DNA of 64,000 bases from Chara braunii (Eukaryota > Streptophyta > Charophyceae > Charales > Characeae): the NCBI GenBank assembly GCA_003427395.1, contig BFEA01000693.1, forward strand, positions 438,599 to 502,598, given 5' to 3'. Below the pieces are notes generated by a model. It was not told the DNA's origin. It made no database searches and was given only the letters and a program-made list of their open reading frames with translations. Below are positions 11,104 to 21,939 of the stretch, piece after piece. Each line of letters starts with the position of its first letter. The stretch's first letter is position 1. The position numbers were made by a program, and so were the translations under genes.

Positions 11104-11600
11104 GCAACAGCTGCTCAACTCAAAATCTCCTGCAATAGTTAGCTCCAGCTGCGAGTATTGAGAACCCTGTGAAGTCTGTCATTCCGCTGTTTTGTTCTTT
11201 GCCCCTCCATTTCCCTCTACTCTTTCTTCCTCCTGTGCCCTTCTACCGCTTCCCTTCCTTCCGCCCCCAGTGTACTACCAATAAATGTATATGAATGAGC
11301 ATCATTAACAGAACAGAGAAAATATCATCAGCTGAACATCTGAAGACAAATGAACAGGAGTATACCTTTCCCTTCACTTTGTCGCCGTTCATAACATGCA
11401 AGTGTGCCATTAAGGCACACGGGAATGTGGGCAGTTGGTGCTAAACCACAATCAACATCGCCAGCCTTGTACGTGGGAGGCACAGTATTGCAAGAACAAG
11501 TAAAAGGGGTACCGTAAAGAAAGCCAAGGGTAGGGTAGTTAAGAAAGGGAGATAATGGACTTATTGTGCCCCATGTTGCTTGCTATATAGAGGTAAAACT
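11104..11600 (+). repeat. Second 3'-flank unit of the RING-like family
   Basis: Colinear with 10409-10839: GCAACAGCTGCTC, GAGTATTGAGAACCCTGTG, a C/T-rich block, CCAATAAATGTAT, ACATGCAAGTGTGCCATTAAG, and CCAGCCTTGTACGTGGGAGG. It ends shortly before the chromovirus fragment. Confidence 0.6.
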
Positions 11601-12002
11601 GTTTTCGGGTGAAGAGATTGTGGTGGTGGATGGGTTACTCTTTCTTGAAAAGGCAGGGTTTGCCTTTTTTGATTTCTGATATTTTTCTCAGTTCAATACT
11701 CAGTTACCATGGTAATCAATGTTGGGGGAGGGAAGAATTAGTGTGTAACAGCTAGTATCTGGCGCCTGTTTTCGGGTGAAGAGATTCTTCCCCCTTTTTC
11801 TAATCTCCTGCTCAGTTAATCCCTTGGACCCCAGGGTAATCAATGCTGGCAGGGTCCTTTTCCTGATATGTTTTGTTCAGTTTGTATATGGGACGCTGGA
11901 CCCGTTTTCCAGCAGGTGATGCTCCCCACCAATAGATGGAGCCCCCCCCCTAGGTGGTGGTGGTGTCTGCTCTTCCAGCATCACTAAGACTCTAGGGAGA
12001 TT

Positions 12003-12775
12003 TTGCGTAGTTTATTTTTAGGTGAGTGCCGCGACGCAACGGGACATCTCGGCTACAAGAAGACTAGTGCTAATTTAGTACAGCGATTCTGGTGGCCTAA
12101 CATGTTGGACGATGCAAAGAAGTATGTACAGACCTGTCAGGTCTGTCAGCGGGACAAGCCGTGGACTCTAGCTCCGCTTGGGTTACTCGAGCCTCTACCC
12201 AGTCCTGCTGGCCCAAGGCAGAGTATCTCCATGGACTTCATGGATACTCTTGTGACCAGCAAGAATGGCAAGAGGCACATCTTCGTCATAGTTGATAGGT
12301 TCACTAAGTTTGCTAGACTAAGTGTTATGCCAGAGACCGCCATAACTGAACATGTCATTAACTTATTCATGGATAACTGGGTGTGTGATTCTGGGCTGCC
12401 AAAGACAATCGTTAGTGATGGAGATGTGCGCTTCACCAGCAAGATGTGGAAGAAGGCCGATGAACAGATGGGTAGCCAGCTTCAGATGACTTATGGGAAT
12501 CATCAGCAAACGGGCAGGCTGAACAGATGAACCGTGTGGTGCAGCATGTGCCGAGGCATTACATCAAGCCCAGCCAGGATGACTGGGATGAGAAACTACC
12601 TCTCATCGCCAGTCTATACAACAATGTTGTACACAGCACCACCGGCGTCAGTCCTAATCAATTGCATCTGGGATGGAAGTCTATATCTGCCCTAGACTTC
12701 CACCTGCCTGAAAACCGGACTGCTGCGACTCCTGGAACCATTGAATTTGGTGTCCAATATGAGAAATTGTTGCAG
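12003..12775 (+). pseudogene. Ty3/gypsy integrase fragment (element C)
   Basis: Integrase inserts retrotransposon cDNA into chromosomes. The first frame (12003-12527) shows a zinc-binding HHCC domain with GHLGYKKTSANLVQRFWWP and CQVCQRDKP, then the catalytic core with the first Asp in SMDFMDTLV and the second in IVSDGDVRFTS. A 1-bp loss near 12515 shifts the frame. The partner Glu lies in the second frame (12527-12775) just before MNRVVQHV. That frame continues with LYNNVVHSTTGVSPNQLHLG, the usual end of the core, and stops at TAG 12776. The same frame then continues to about 12950 with further stops. Confidence 0.9.
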
Positions 12776-12960
12776 TAGACTGTCGAACACATTAAGAAGT
12801 CTCAGGAAGCCATGATTGCTTCTGAGAACGAACGTCGCTGACAATCCACATTTCAGGTAGGGGAATGTGTCTAGGTCAAGTCTAGTGAGTTGGGACAAGA
12901 GTTTGGCATCTCTAGGAAACTAATGCCTCAGTATTTCGGTCCCTGAAAGTCTTAGATATT

Positions 12961-13360
12961 GTGGGTAATGATTTGGATGGTCCCTCATACGTCATTCATA
13001 TCCTTGGTCACCTACGCACTTACCCTGGTTTTCACGCCTCCAAGCTTGCACCTTTCGCTGAGACAGCACAGTTCCCATCACGGAGATCTATGCGGCCACC
13101 GACCATGGATGGCCACATGGACATCGACGAAATTCTGGATGACAGAGACATGCCTGTTCCCAAGCCAACTGGCAGGGGTAGACCTCCTAAACCTGCAAGA
13201 GAGTACATAGTACATTTCAGGCATCATACTGATTCTAAGGAAGGTCGATGGATTTCAAGGGAGGAACTTGTCAAGACAGCTCCTCAGATCATGGTTGAAT
13301 ATGAGAAGATGGTTGAATATGAGAAGAAACTGAAGGGGAAGGCACCAGCACTAAGGGGGA
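12961..13360 (+). pseudogene. Chromodomain end of element C polyprotein plus PPT
   Basis: The frame 12961-13479 carries SYVIHILGHLRTYPGFHASK (the end of the integrase C-terminal barrel), an acidic linker with GRGRPPKP, and then REYIVHFRHHTDSKEGRWIS followed by REELVKTAPQIMVEYE. The last part is a chromodomain-like module that directs integration to particular chromatin. The frame then runs through polypurine AAGGGGGA into the LTR without an early stop, so the last 40 residues or so are not original protein. Confidence 0.85.
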
Positions 13361-14442
13361 TGGGATGCGAGGAACGAGCCCTCACAGGGCCCTATCAGAC
13401 ATCACATGTTATGCGCAAAGCCCCCCAGCAAGCTGAGTGCCCGGCCGGCCTGAATATTCGTCAGAGGCCAAAAAGTTGACACTTCCATATGTGGGTATTC
13501 AGGCTCTTGCAGCACGCTAGTGGGTTGAGTAGACGCGTGAGCCTCACTAAGCTGCGTCGTACAGTTGGCCCAGGCCTTTACAGTTGCGCCTGGGCACATA
13601 CACACAAAGCAGGGCCGATACATTGAGAAGCAGGTCATTGGCCTATGTAAAAGCAGTACTGTCGACGCACCTACCTGGGAGCCGTGCACAGATGCAGTGA
13701 ACAGCCCAAGTCCGGAGACTTAGGCCGTGCCCAACTGTAAAGGGGCCCAGGCCCTCAACTGTAGCCTCGGGCCTGGGCGTAGGGATTGAGGCCCAACCAG
13801 AAGCTACTGGAAACTTCCAGCCAGGCCACTCGCAGCATCCAGGAGGCTGCCACTTCCGTATAGGAAGTGAGGCAGCCTAGGCGAGGTATTTTGGCCCGCG
13901 TAGGCAATGCGGACACGCTGTTGCGCTGCAGCCAAGGGCGCTGACGGGGCGCTTAGAGGTGAAGTGGGGCTCTGCAGGGCAGCGGTGCGCTGGCAGCCAT
14001 AGTCGGGCTGCTGGGCACTAGGGAGTAATGCGGGCGATCTGGTGGGTCTTCAGGGAAGGAGGCAAGTGTGGGTTATCAAGGTGACGAGATACGTACCTGG
14101 TGCATGAAGAGAGGTCGGCTATGGTGTCGACATCATGTACATTGGTCTTCGAGAGTCAAAGTGAGCCTGTTGCGTGAACACAGCTGTAGGTAGGATAGTC
14201 AAGGAGAGTAGGCTGGGCGCTGGGTGCGAGACAGAGAGGAGCGACTTTGGGTACTGTGTTGGTGTGGCCTGAGGGCTTGAACATTGGCTCATTACTTCCA
14301 TTGGCTCATTACTTCATTGTATTGCTCTATTTGGATGGATTCTCGGTGCAATTGCGCTCTCTGCTTGTACACGACTACTTGGACATCTGTGTGATTTCGC
14401 TATTTGGTTTCCTGTATATCGTTCACACTCATATTCCTTGCA
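13361..14442 (+). mobile_element. 3' LTR of element C (reference copy of the LTR family)
   Basis: It starts TGGGATGCGAGG straight after the PPT and ends CATATTCCTTGCA, with TG...CA ends and a length of about 1.08 kb. The first half is GC-rich with the CACTTCCGTATAGGAAGTG palindromic block at about 13849-13868. The second half contains GATACGTACCTGGTGC at 14085-14102 and a T-rich tail. Members of this family lie at 6682-7621, 17911-18440, 20571-21674, 21940-22275, 35004-35921, 46735-47025, 50700-51441, 57207-58104 and 62588-63400. Confidence 0.85.
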
Positions 14443-14895
14443 ACAAGTACTGCAGTGATGGTGAAAGAGGTGAGGACCCCTTAAAACAGCAAGGACAGCA
14501 GCGTGAGATGGAGGGGGGAAGACTGTGTGGAATAGGCGTGAAGATACTTGAGACTCCATGGGCGAATAACGACTATGCAAATGGTCGAGAAGAAATAATC
14601 TAGCGAAAGGCAGGTACCTGTAGCTGATGCAATCACACCTATGGGCTGGGGAGAATAGTATGGCATGTAGCAGGGCACCATGTTCTCCCTGTCCCCAACC
14701 TCAAGTGGCCACAACTGAAAGTCCTGGACAGCAAGAAGAAGAGGATACTAGTCAGAGCAATGAAGTGGAAGAGAAAAGCATCGATAGGCCAACACAGTTG
14801 CCTATGTCCTCCCAATTCCAGAAGCTTCGATATGGCGGAGAGAGGTGGCCAAGTTGTTGTGCATGCATGCCGTGCGTGCCTTTATCAATAGAAGG
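14443..14895 (+). other. Unassigned stretch between two chromovirus remnants
   Basis: A 90-codon frame (14627-14899) holds an acidic, Gln/Ser-rich segment (QQEEEDTSQSNEVEEKSIDR) of the kind seen in gypsy gag N-termini. No domain confirms it. It could be leader or gag sequence of the following remnant. Confidence 0.3.
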
Positions 14896-14899
14896 TTAG

Positions 14900-16072
14900 G
14901 GATGGAGAGCTTGTTGAAGAAATCGGCGAGGAAGATTGCCAAACTCTTAGTTGACAATCGGCGAGGAAGAAATCGCATTCCCTTTTGATATCATCAGTGA
15001 CATAGATACTTGCTTCACCGACTAATTGTGAATAAACCTGGTGGGTTTTGCCAGCACCAAACTCGACATGAGTTCGGTGCACCACGAGGAAAGTGACGGC
15101 CAGCCGGAGAGATTGAACAGCATTGTACAATAGGTCCTACGACACTATAGGTCCTACGACACGTCATCTGGCCGGATCAAATTGACTAGGATCAGCCTTC
15201 GACCGACCTAGCTAGCAAGTGCCTTCAACAACTCTGTACATCGTTCTACAGTGTGTACACCTGCTGAGCTGCAGTTTGGCTGGAAGCCCCTATGCGTATT
15301 GTTGTCCTGGTGTACAGGGAGCAACTGAAGTACTCTCCTGGAATCCTGGATTTCAAGGGCAATTCGCACAAGAACTTCGAGCAGCCGAAGTACCCTCTTG
15401 GGATGTTGGAGTTCATGTGCAATTCACAGAACATGAACAGGCTATCAGGAGTATGCAGAAGGTGCAATAGGTGATGGCTGAAGATGTCCAACAACTATCG
15501 TCGGAGTACCCTCCTCGATTGCTGGAATTCAGTGTGCAATTCAGAGGGACTTCGACAAGTTATCAGGAGTATGTGGAAGGCAGAGCAGGTGATGATTGAA
15601 GAATCCAACAAGCTTTGTCGAGGCTCTGTATGGGTGAGCATGGATGAGTTTGGGACAGCAGAAGGCATCAACAGGAAACTGCCTCCCGAGTTGTGTGGAC
15701 CATGCGAAATACCTGTGTCTCTCTCCGCACTTGAACGTATCCTGTATTTCATGGCTTGAAGCTGGTGGCCTACATAACGATTAAGCTTACAAACAAGAAG
15801 AATATGCATTCTCCGACCATGGATGCTTATGCGACATCGACAAGATTGTCGCCCAAAAGTGAAGTATGCCAACAAAGAGGAAGTCCAAATGTCATCTACT
15901 GGGTCAAGTTCCAAGTAGTACCCGGAGAAGACAAGTGGATCGACCGTGCGGACCTAAAACAGTTTGCACCTAGGATAGTTGCTGACTATGGGAGATCACT
16001 CTGGGGAAGCAACTGTCAGGATTAGCATTAGTTGGGCTAATCATAGACTTGTAAATATGGTAACATAGCAAA
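14900..16072 (+). pseudogene. Decayed chromovirus remnant: integrase C-terminus and chromodomain
   Basis: Around 15225-15300 the DNA encodes, across broken frames, the equivalent of NNSVHRSTVCTPAELQFGWK, the end of a gypsy integrase core. Downstream there are repeated degenerate QFxxxxxSYQEYVEG-like segments. The frame 15756-16025 ends with VIYWVKFQVVPGEDKWIDRA followed by DLKQFAPRIVADYG, a chromodomain. Its stop is followed by GGGGAAGC and TGTCAGGATTAGC at 16014 and again at 16073 (a 59-bp duplication). This is a plausible LTR start different from the LTR family of element C, so this is a second chromovirus lineage. Confidence 0.75.
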
Positions 16073-16252
16073 TGTCAGGATTAGCATTGGTTGGGCTAAT
16101 CATAGACTTGTAAATATGGTAACATGGTTTTTCACGCCTCTTAATTTCTGTTCTTACTCGACATGCCGCCTTTTTGAGTGGATATAGATAACATACTCTA
16201 GAGGAGTTACGCATTATTATCTGTTTTGAATTGATGACGAGTGCTCTGAGCA

Positions 16253-16504
16253 GCTGGGCATCCCCGTTGACCTACAAATTTCTCTGCTATATGGAGTAGC
16301 CAACTGTCTGTGTTCAATTTTGCCTTGCAACAAGCGTCCAATCAAGCTTGATTTCATCTCTATCAATCATCCAAGTGTGCTGGGTATCCCTGCGAACCTA
16401 CAAATTTCTCTGTTATACGAAGTAGCCAACTGTCTATGTTGAATCTCGAACTTGTAGCAAGCTTCCAATCAAGTGTGATTTCATCTCCGTTCATCGTGCA
16501 AGTG
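16253..16504. repeat. 126-bp tandem duplication
   Basis: GCTGGGCATCCCCGTTGACC at 16253 recurs as GCTGGGTATCCCTGCGAACC at 16379. Both are followed by TACAAATTTCTCTG, a GTAGCCAACTGTCT block and AATCAAG(C/T)(T/G)TGATTTCATCTC. It is diverged at about 10-15 percent and non-coding, and it sits just upstream of the first host exon. Confidence 0.85.
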
Positions 16505-16749
16505 TGATGACGCATGCATTCTTGAAAATCATAACAGTATGTATCCCCGCAGGCAACGTGTTTCAACTTTCAACGGTACTAATTTGTCCCAATGATTGTT
16601 GCTCATTTCCTGTTTGTTGATTCTTGTATTGCTTGTGGGTGGCGCGCAGAGTGATGAGACTTGTCCTAACCCTTTGGTATTCATATGTTTTGTGGGAGCT
16701 CATTTACTCAGTTAGCATTAATTCAGAAATGTTGAATTCTATTGAACAG

Positions 16750-16979
16750 AGCCCACGTCTCCCCGGGACAGTGCACGATCACCTGTTGATGTGAAGCCTG
16801 ACATCCATAAATCTCCCGATCGCCGAGAAGCTGCAGTGAGGTCCTCTGTTACTGCGGAGCGCTTGCGTTCATTAGATGCGAATGTGGCCCCAACCCAACG
16901 TGCGAACTCTGCCGTTGTCTCTCCTGCTACTGGCCAGGCCTCAGAGTGGACGGGGAGAACAAGACGAACAACTCCACAG
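16750..16979 (+). CDS. Host gene exon A (Ser/Pro/Arg-rich), unknown protein
   Basis: The exon is bounded by TTGAACAG upstream and CAG|GTGAGT downstream. Entering in phase 1 (two bases complete a split codon), it stays open for 76 codons and ends in phase 0. The peptide is low-complexity and polar: PTSPRDSARSPVDV, HKSPDRREAAVRSS, RANSAVVSPATGQ, ending RTRRTTPQ. SP and SPxR motifs suggest a phosphorylated disordered region, perhaps microtubule- or nucleus-associated, but no domain is recognised. The downstream intron runs 19.3 kb to exon B, whose entry phase (0) agrees. An earlier exon must end in phase 1 and was not found in the window. Confidence 0.7.
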
Positions 16980-17089
16980 GTGAGTCCTTCTCAAAGAATA
17001 TTGTTTGAGTGGGAAAGTCAATTTATGTGCGCAGCGCTCAGCTGTGTTCAGAATATGTCGAGTAGATCCTCCCTCTTCCTCACTGTGAT

Positions 17090-17445
17090 GGCACACCTGG
17101 ATTCGGCTAGCATGTGATTCGCATGCCTTGTGCCGTGAGGATATGAAGGTATTGTCCATGCAAGTTTCTGTTTTCATACGTATGACGAGGGTCAATATTG
17201 CACCCACGTACAGCACCTTGACATTTCATGTCCAATTTGTAGACATGGGATGGAACGGCAATGCCTATACAATTGCGCTCAGCATGCCTCTGTGTTCCTA
17301 GCATGTAGGAGCCTAGCCTGTGACACCAGTCTACGTCGTGCCATTCGATGCAGCAACTGAATCTGCGAGAATGAGATGTGGTGCTTCTACAGTTCACACA
17401 CGAGCCAGTCCTGTCCGGTTTGTAGGGGTGGCCACTTACCATAGG
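17090..17445 (+). pseudogene. Cys-rich RING-like ORF, copy 3 (decayed)
   Basis: Colinear with copies 1 and 2 but with frameshifts and stops. Pieces readable in sequence are HASFCFHTYDEGQYC, SCPICRHGMERQCLYNC, SVFLACRS, LRRAIRCSN, then an in-frame TGA, CENEMWC and SCPVCRGGHLP. It shows that the CPICR module of copy 1 and the LACRS...CPVCRGG module of copy 2 belong to one ORF of about 150 codons. The 3' flank to about 17710 matches the 3'-flank units at 10.4 and 11.1 kb, including CTAATAAATGCAT. Confidence 0.5.
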
Positions 17446-17710
17446 CAGCAGCTGTCCTTGACCTCCCGTGTCATTCTAGAGTAGTCTCCTCCAGCGGCGG
17501 GTATTGAGAACCGTCTGAAGTTTGTCATTCCTCTGTTCTGTTCTTACCACTCCAGTCCCCTCCTCCACCCGTGAAACTCCATCTCCTACCCCTTCCTTCC
17601 TCCCTCCCCTTGTGTACTACTAATAAATGCATACGAATGACCGTCATTAACAGAACAGACAAAATATTAGCTGAAGATGTGAAGAAAAGTGTACAGGAGT
17701 ATACCCTGCG
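17446..17710 (+). repeat. Third 3'-flank unit of the RING-like family
   Basis: It contains GCAGCAGCTG, GAGTAGTCTCCTCCAGCGGCG, GTATTGAGAACCGTCTGAAG, a C/T-rich block, CTAATAAATGCAT and GAACAGACAAAATATTAGCTG, in the same order as at 10409-10839. Confidence 0.6.
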
Positions 17711-18489
17711 TGAGACAATGCAAAACTCGACAATGGGAGCCCATGCGAAGAACAATGGAAAACTCAACTTTGAGTCAATTCTTTCAACTCGACAAAAAAG
17801 AGGAATGGATGAAAGGGAGAGAAAGAAGAAGAAGAAGAAGAAGAAGGCAAGTTTACACGAGTGTCCTCTGTCCTCTATCTCCACCCCGCCATCCTGGTTG
17901 ACTATCCTAGTGCAAGGAAAATGAGCAAAGCAAATGACAGAAAAACAGATTGCATCATCACATTGAAAGCCAGAAAGTAGTGGGCCGAACAGAAAGCAGA
18001 ATGTACCAAGATGTACACCAAAGAAGAGCAAAGGAATGAACTCAATGGACAATGTAAGCCGCCATCTCGCCTCCACCATCAATGTACCCAATGCCAGTCT
18101 TGTACATGGCACTCGGCGGCCAAACTGCAATCAGACAGCACCTAAACTAGCCGATCAACCTACAGACGGAACCAGGTACATTTCAGCAGTAGCCCGACTT
18201 ATATGAAGACACCACCCATGCAGACCTCCGCTACACACCAGGTACGTGCCCTTACGGCCCACCCATCACCCTGCTTATTCCCCTCACAGGGTCTACTGCC
18301 TTGCCAAGGACCACCACCATCTCCACTGACAAGCAGTGTGAGTAGCCTGGCTATGGCTGACAAACCCTGCTGTACCCAGCAGCACGTGCATACTCAGCAT
18401 GCTGGCCTTGACGACCTTTCCCGCATCATCAAGGGCTGAGTCATCTAACCCGTCTAATGAAACCATATCATCATCTCTGCTTTCCATTC

Positions 18490-18950
18490 TGGCCTTTGTT
18501 TCTAATCTTTGTCTCTTTGTCAGTAGCTTCGTTGAGTTGCTTCTCTAGCTGTAGTCAGAGTAGTTCTAATTGCTGAAGCTCTATCTCTTCTCTAGTGGGC
18601 GGAGGTGGCTGGCTGTACTGGGAGCCCGCCATCTGACTAGAGAAGGGTCCTGCATTTGTCCCACTGGATGGGACAAAAGACTGTGTGAAAGTTCCTGATG
18701 TCTGCTGACCTTGAGAGGTTGCTGCAGAAGTAGCCATGGCTTCAGCACTGGCTGCTGCTGCCGCCAATGCACGTTCCACAGCTGCTGCTGCCTCCCTAGC
18801 TGGTTTCAAATGCTGGGCCCTTGCTTCGGCCCGGATCCTTTTCTCGTCCCCTGATAGCAAAATCTGGAACAGTACCGGAATTCTCTGTGTATCCCGATGT
18901 GTCTGTATCCTATCGTCATCTGTTCCTTCCCCAATCACTTGTCCGCTCAT
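18490..18950 (-). pseudogene. gag N-terminal fragment of element A
   Basis: A 131-codon minus frame starting MSGQVIGEG. It has an Arg/Glu-rich helix (GDEKRIRAEARAQH), an Ala-rich run (VERALAAAAASAEAMA), a Gln/Ser/Pro-rich linker and EEIELQQLELL before a stop. The frame continues beyond with EKQLNEATDKET. The layout resembles the region before the capsid domain in element B, which has HDELQRQLREAAERRQKA. No capsid (Retrotrans_gag) core remains. Confidence 0.6.
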
Positions 18951-20550
18951 CAGCTGAGCAGATCACTGTCTGCACTAGCACCCTCGCTGGGGCCTACCAC
19001 AGCTGTGTCTGACCGATTCGTAAAATAAATAAAAATAAATATGTATTCGGCAAGTCACCCAGGCTACCGATCAAGTGGTGTCAATGGAATGTACACAGAC
19101 TGTGCAAATGATATAATCCTTACTTCGATCTGTTCTAGCACAAAAGCATTAAACAAACTGGAAATGGTAGACTACTACAGTTCTATTCTAATGCTATCTG
19201 TCAGGTGTTAGCAGTCGGTCACAAGTCAACTAATCAAAATAAAAATAAATCATTTGCGCAGATGTATGCAGAGATGGATATAGCAATGTTTGCCTTTGAG
19301 CATCGATTGGAACTTTCCCTCCCCTGAATTCAACGTTCCTGATTGCATCATCAAGCAGCGGTGTCTACGATGTGCACAATGGCCCACCCCTATGCCCAGG
19401 AATCCGCTTGCGGCCAGCTCTGCCCTTTATTTATCTTCATGTGCAACGAGCCTTAATCCGACGCCCTGGCTGATCAAGAGGCAATTTAAGGACAGCCTCC
19501 GAAGTCCTCAGGAATTTTTTAACGTCGCAAACAGGACGACGATCACAGCCAGGTATCAGATCCCCACCAGAGTTTCTTTCTTGACGGTCCGGTACATGTC
19601 TCGCATAGGACTGGCCAGTCCACGTTCCGTCTACAGCGCAGCAAGAAAGCAGCAAATCATGCGTGCTCTACTCCCATCGATTGGCATGGTGACCGTGACC
19701 CATGCTTCGACCAGGGCCCTTCAGAGGCACCGCCCTCTCCTGCCAAATGCGCCACCAGCAAGAATGTTGACTCTCAAGGTAGAGCGCTCACGACTCCTGA
19801 ACCAGGAGAGGACACTTGAGTTGAACTCACGTCCTCACATTAAGAAGAGATTGAGATGAGAATATAATGTAAGGGAACAACGTACCTGAAGATAGCTGCC
19901 CCCAACCACAGATTTATCACCAACTGAGCCAGCGTGCACTTCGATGATCGGCCATAGCCTCGGTACCACACGCAATGCAATGGAGTGCCACCTCAGCCAA
20001 AATGCACTGTTAGATGCTCTCATCATCCCACATACATCTGCTCTCGCCACAGCCTTCCAGCGACGCTCCCCTCTACCCGGGAGTCACCAATCAAGCCAGC
20101 GTCAATGTATCCTCACTGGGGGGAAGCTTCGTCAACGCACCGAGTAACAAAGTCGCCACGGTTAACGGGGCCCCAAATATTCGCCGTTTTCGTTGGCAAT
20201 TGCGGTGCGAAGTTCATCAAAATTTTTAAAAACAAACGATATGAGACCATAGTGCAAACATCAAAAAAGGAAACAGGCCAAAAAAAACGAAAAAAAAAAA
20301 CAAAAAAACACTATGAAACCCTAACACAAAGACACTGTCCGAGTCAAAATGAAGCGTCCAACGAATCCAACAAAATGCCAACTTTTTCATTATTGATCCA
20401 AACATGTCAAAACTGCACACATGACGTAAAAACAAAAAAAAAAGCAAAAAATCAGCACAATATGACAGTTTCAGTGCGATGCGGTGCAATATTCGTTGAA
20501 AATAGCACCCTTGGTTAACCACGTGTGCAGCTCCGGTAATGGCGATATTG

Positions 20551-20564
20551 AACCTGCTCTGATA
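20551..20564 (-). promoter_or_regulatory. Primer binding site, tRNA-iMet type (element A)
   Basis: Just inside the 5' LTR end, the minus strand reads TATCAGAGCAGGTT, matching the usual plant initiator-Met PBS (TATCAGAGCCAGGTT) with one base missing. It fixes the element's direction and the LTR boundary at 20571. Confidence 0.8.
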
Positions 20565-20570
20565 CGAAAT

Positions 20571-21674
20571 TGCAAGGCATACGGGTGAGAGTGATAGACA
20601 GAGTGCAAAATCGCGAAGTAGCCCAGATAGTCGCGTGCTAAGCAGAGAGCACAATGCACCAACATACCATCCAAGTAAATGCAATAAAATGGTCTCGAAT
20701 GTCAATGCCGACGCTCTCTAACCGCACCAACATAATATCCAATGTCGCTCTTATCTGGTACCCAACGCCCAGCCTACACTACGCAGCCTACCTAGCCTAA
20801 CTACGTTCATGCAACAAGAGCACATTGAAGTTGAAGATCAGTATATGTGACGTCATCACCGATGCAGACCACCAGCATACACCAGGTATGTTCTCTCTCT
20901 CTCTCCTCGTCACACCCTGTCCCCCACTACATGCACCTCCTCGAAGACAACCATCACCATCACCAAGCCTGCGCCCCAGCAGCTCGGCTATGGCCGCTGT
21001 GCGCCCGCTGCCTCAACGGTGCCCCTCTCACCTCAACGCCCATGCGTGCGTCTAGCCCGCAGCTTAGCACAACTGCTCATGTGCAAATGCAGCAGCATGG
21101 CCACATTGCTCAGTCAGGCCAGAATGCCTGAGGCTGGGGTAGGCACTTTCCTTCATGGAAAAATTGTGCCCTTCTTCGGCCTCTGCGTGGCCTGCTGGGC
21201 TAGGATTCAGTAGCTTCTCGTTGGGCCAAAGTGTCTGCGCCCAGAGCCCTTCAGACAGTTACCAGGGCCGGCAGCATCTGGTGCCCCGCCGTCCAGGCTC
21301 CAAGTGTTTTGTGCGGTCTCATTGGCTCGCGGCATGCGTGTGACGACGGTGTTGGTTTCTCAATGGACCGCGGCCGCCACATGACTTGTCGGCCTCTGGA
21401 TGTGTGTGCCCAGGGCCTCAACCGAATGAGCCCTGGGCTCAACTGTACAACGCAGCTTCTGGTTTTGGAAGGAGCCTGGGTAGGCTTGCATTGCTTTGTC
21501 ATTGACTGGCGTGCTGCAACCGTCTGGCACCCCACATACGAAAAATGTCAAAAATAGGCCTCTCGTGGATGTACAGGCCCACCTTCGCTTAGGCCGGGCA
21601 CGAGGCTTGCTGGGGGCCTTAGCTTGGAACGTTTGCATGCCCGAGAAGGGCCTTGCGAGGGCACAATCCTTGCA
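20571..21674 (-). mobile_element. 5' LTR of element A
   Basis: A segment of about 1.1 kb with TG...CA ends (minus strand). It is colinear with the LTR at 13361-14442: the AGGCTTGCTGGGGGCCTT and GGCCTTGCGAGGGC blocks mark its U3 start, and CATACACCAGGTATGTTC on plus at 20876-20893 marks the conserved TACCTGGTG motif. Confidence 0.8.
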
Positions 21675-21939
21675 CTAGTCACTGTTTATACCCCCCAAAC
21701 TCTCTTGGTTGTCCACTCATCAAAACGAAAGGTAAAACCATATTCTGACGGCTAAGGCCAAGCGCAGTCTTGGTTTGAAGTCAACTTTTTTTGAACCTTG
21801 CCTCTTTTTTGACCCGTCTGGTTTGGCCGGGAACCTCCCCCTCTGCCCAATTGACCTGGGCGTGCCTCGCCAAGCCTGCCCGGTCGGGCGGTGGTCCAAT
21901 GTAGGTGAAATGAACTTTCGATAAATCCAGGCAGATGCA

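Larger units (their letters stand above)
11605..14442 (+). mobile_element. Chromovirus (Ty3/gypsy) 3' half with 3' LTR, element C
   Basis: The element begins in the RH-IN linker: the DGLLFLEKAG equivalent at about 11615-11650 matches DDLLFLEKVG of element B. After about 340 bp of unrelated inserted sequence it resumes with integrase at 12003, a chromodomain at about 13100-13310, polypurine tract AAGGGGGA at 13353-13360 and a 3' LTR at 13361-14442. Gag, protease and RT are missing. Stops and frameshifts show it is dead. The order IN, chromodomain, PPT, LTR is diagnostic of chromoviruses. Confidence 0.85.
17911..21674 (-). mobile_element. Internally deleted Ty3/gypsy element A
   Basis: The element runs right to left: 5' LTR 21674-20571, PBS at 20564-20551, leader about 20550-18960, N-terminal gag 18950-18490, then the 3' end of a 3' LTR finishing at 17911. 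Both outer ends are TGCA on plus, and the flanks are CTAG at 17907-17910 and CTAG at 21675-21678, a 4-bp target duplication. Everything from mid-gag to the start of the 3' LTR (protease, RT, IN) is gone. The two LTR ends differ substantially, indicating an old insertion or recombination between related elements. It lies antisense in the large host intron. Confidence 0.75.

Noticed and set aside
14085-14110. U1 snRNA 5' end (ATACTTACCTGG) in LTR sequences
   Set aside because: Only about ten bases (TACCTGGTG) match and none of the U1 stems follow. The motif is the complement of a splice donor and is a conserved LTR feature.
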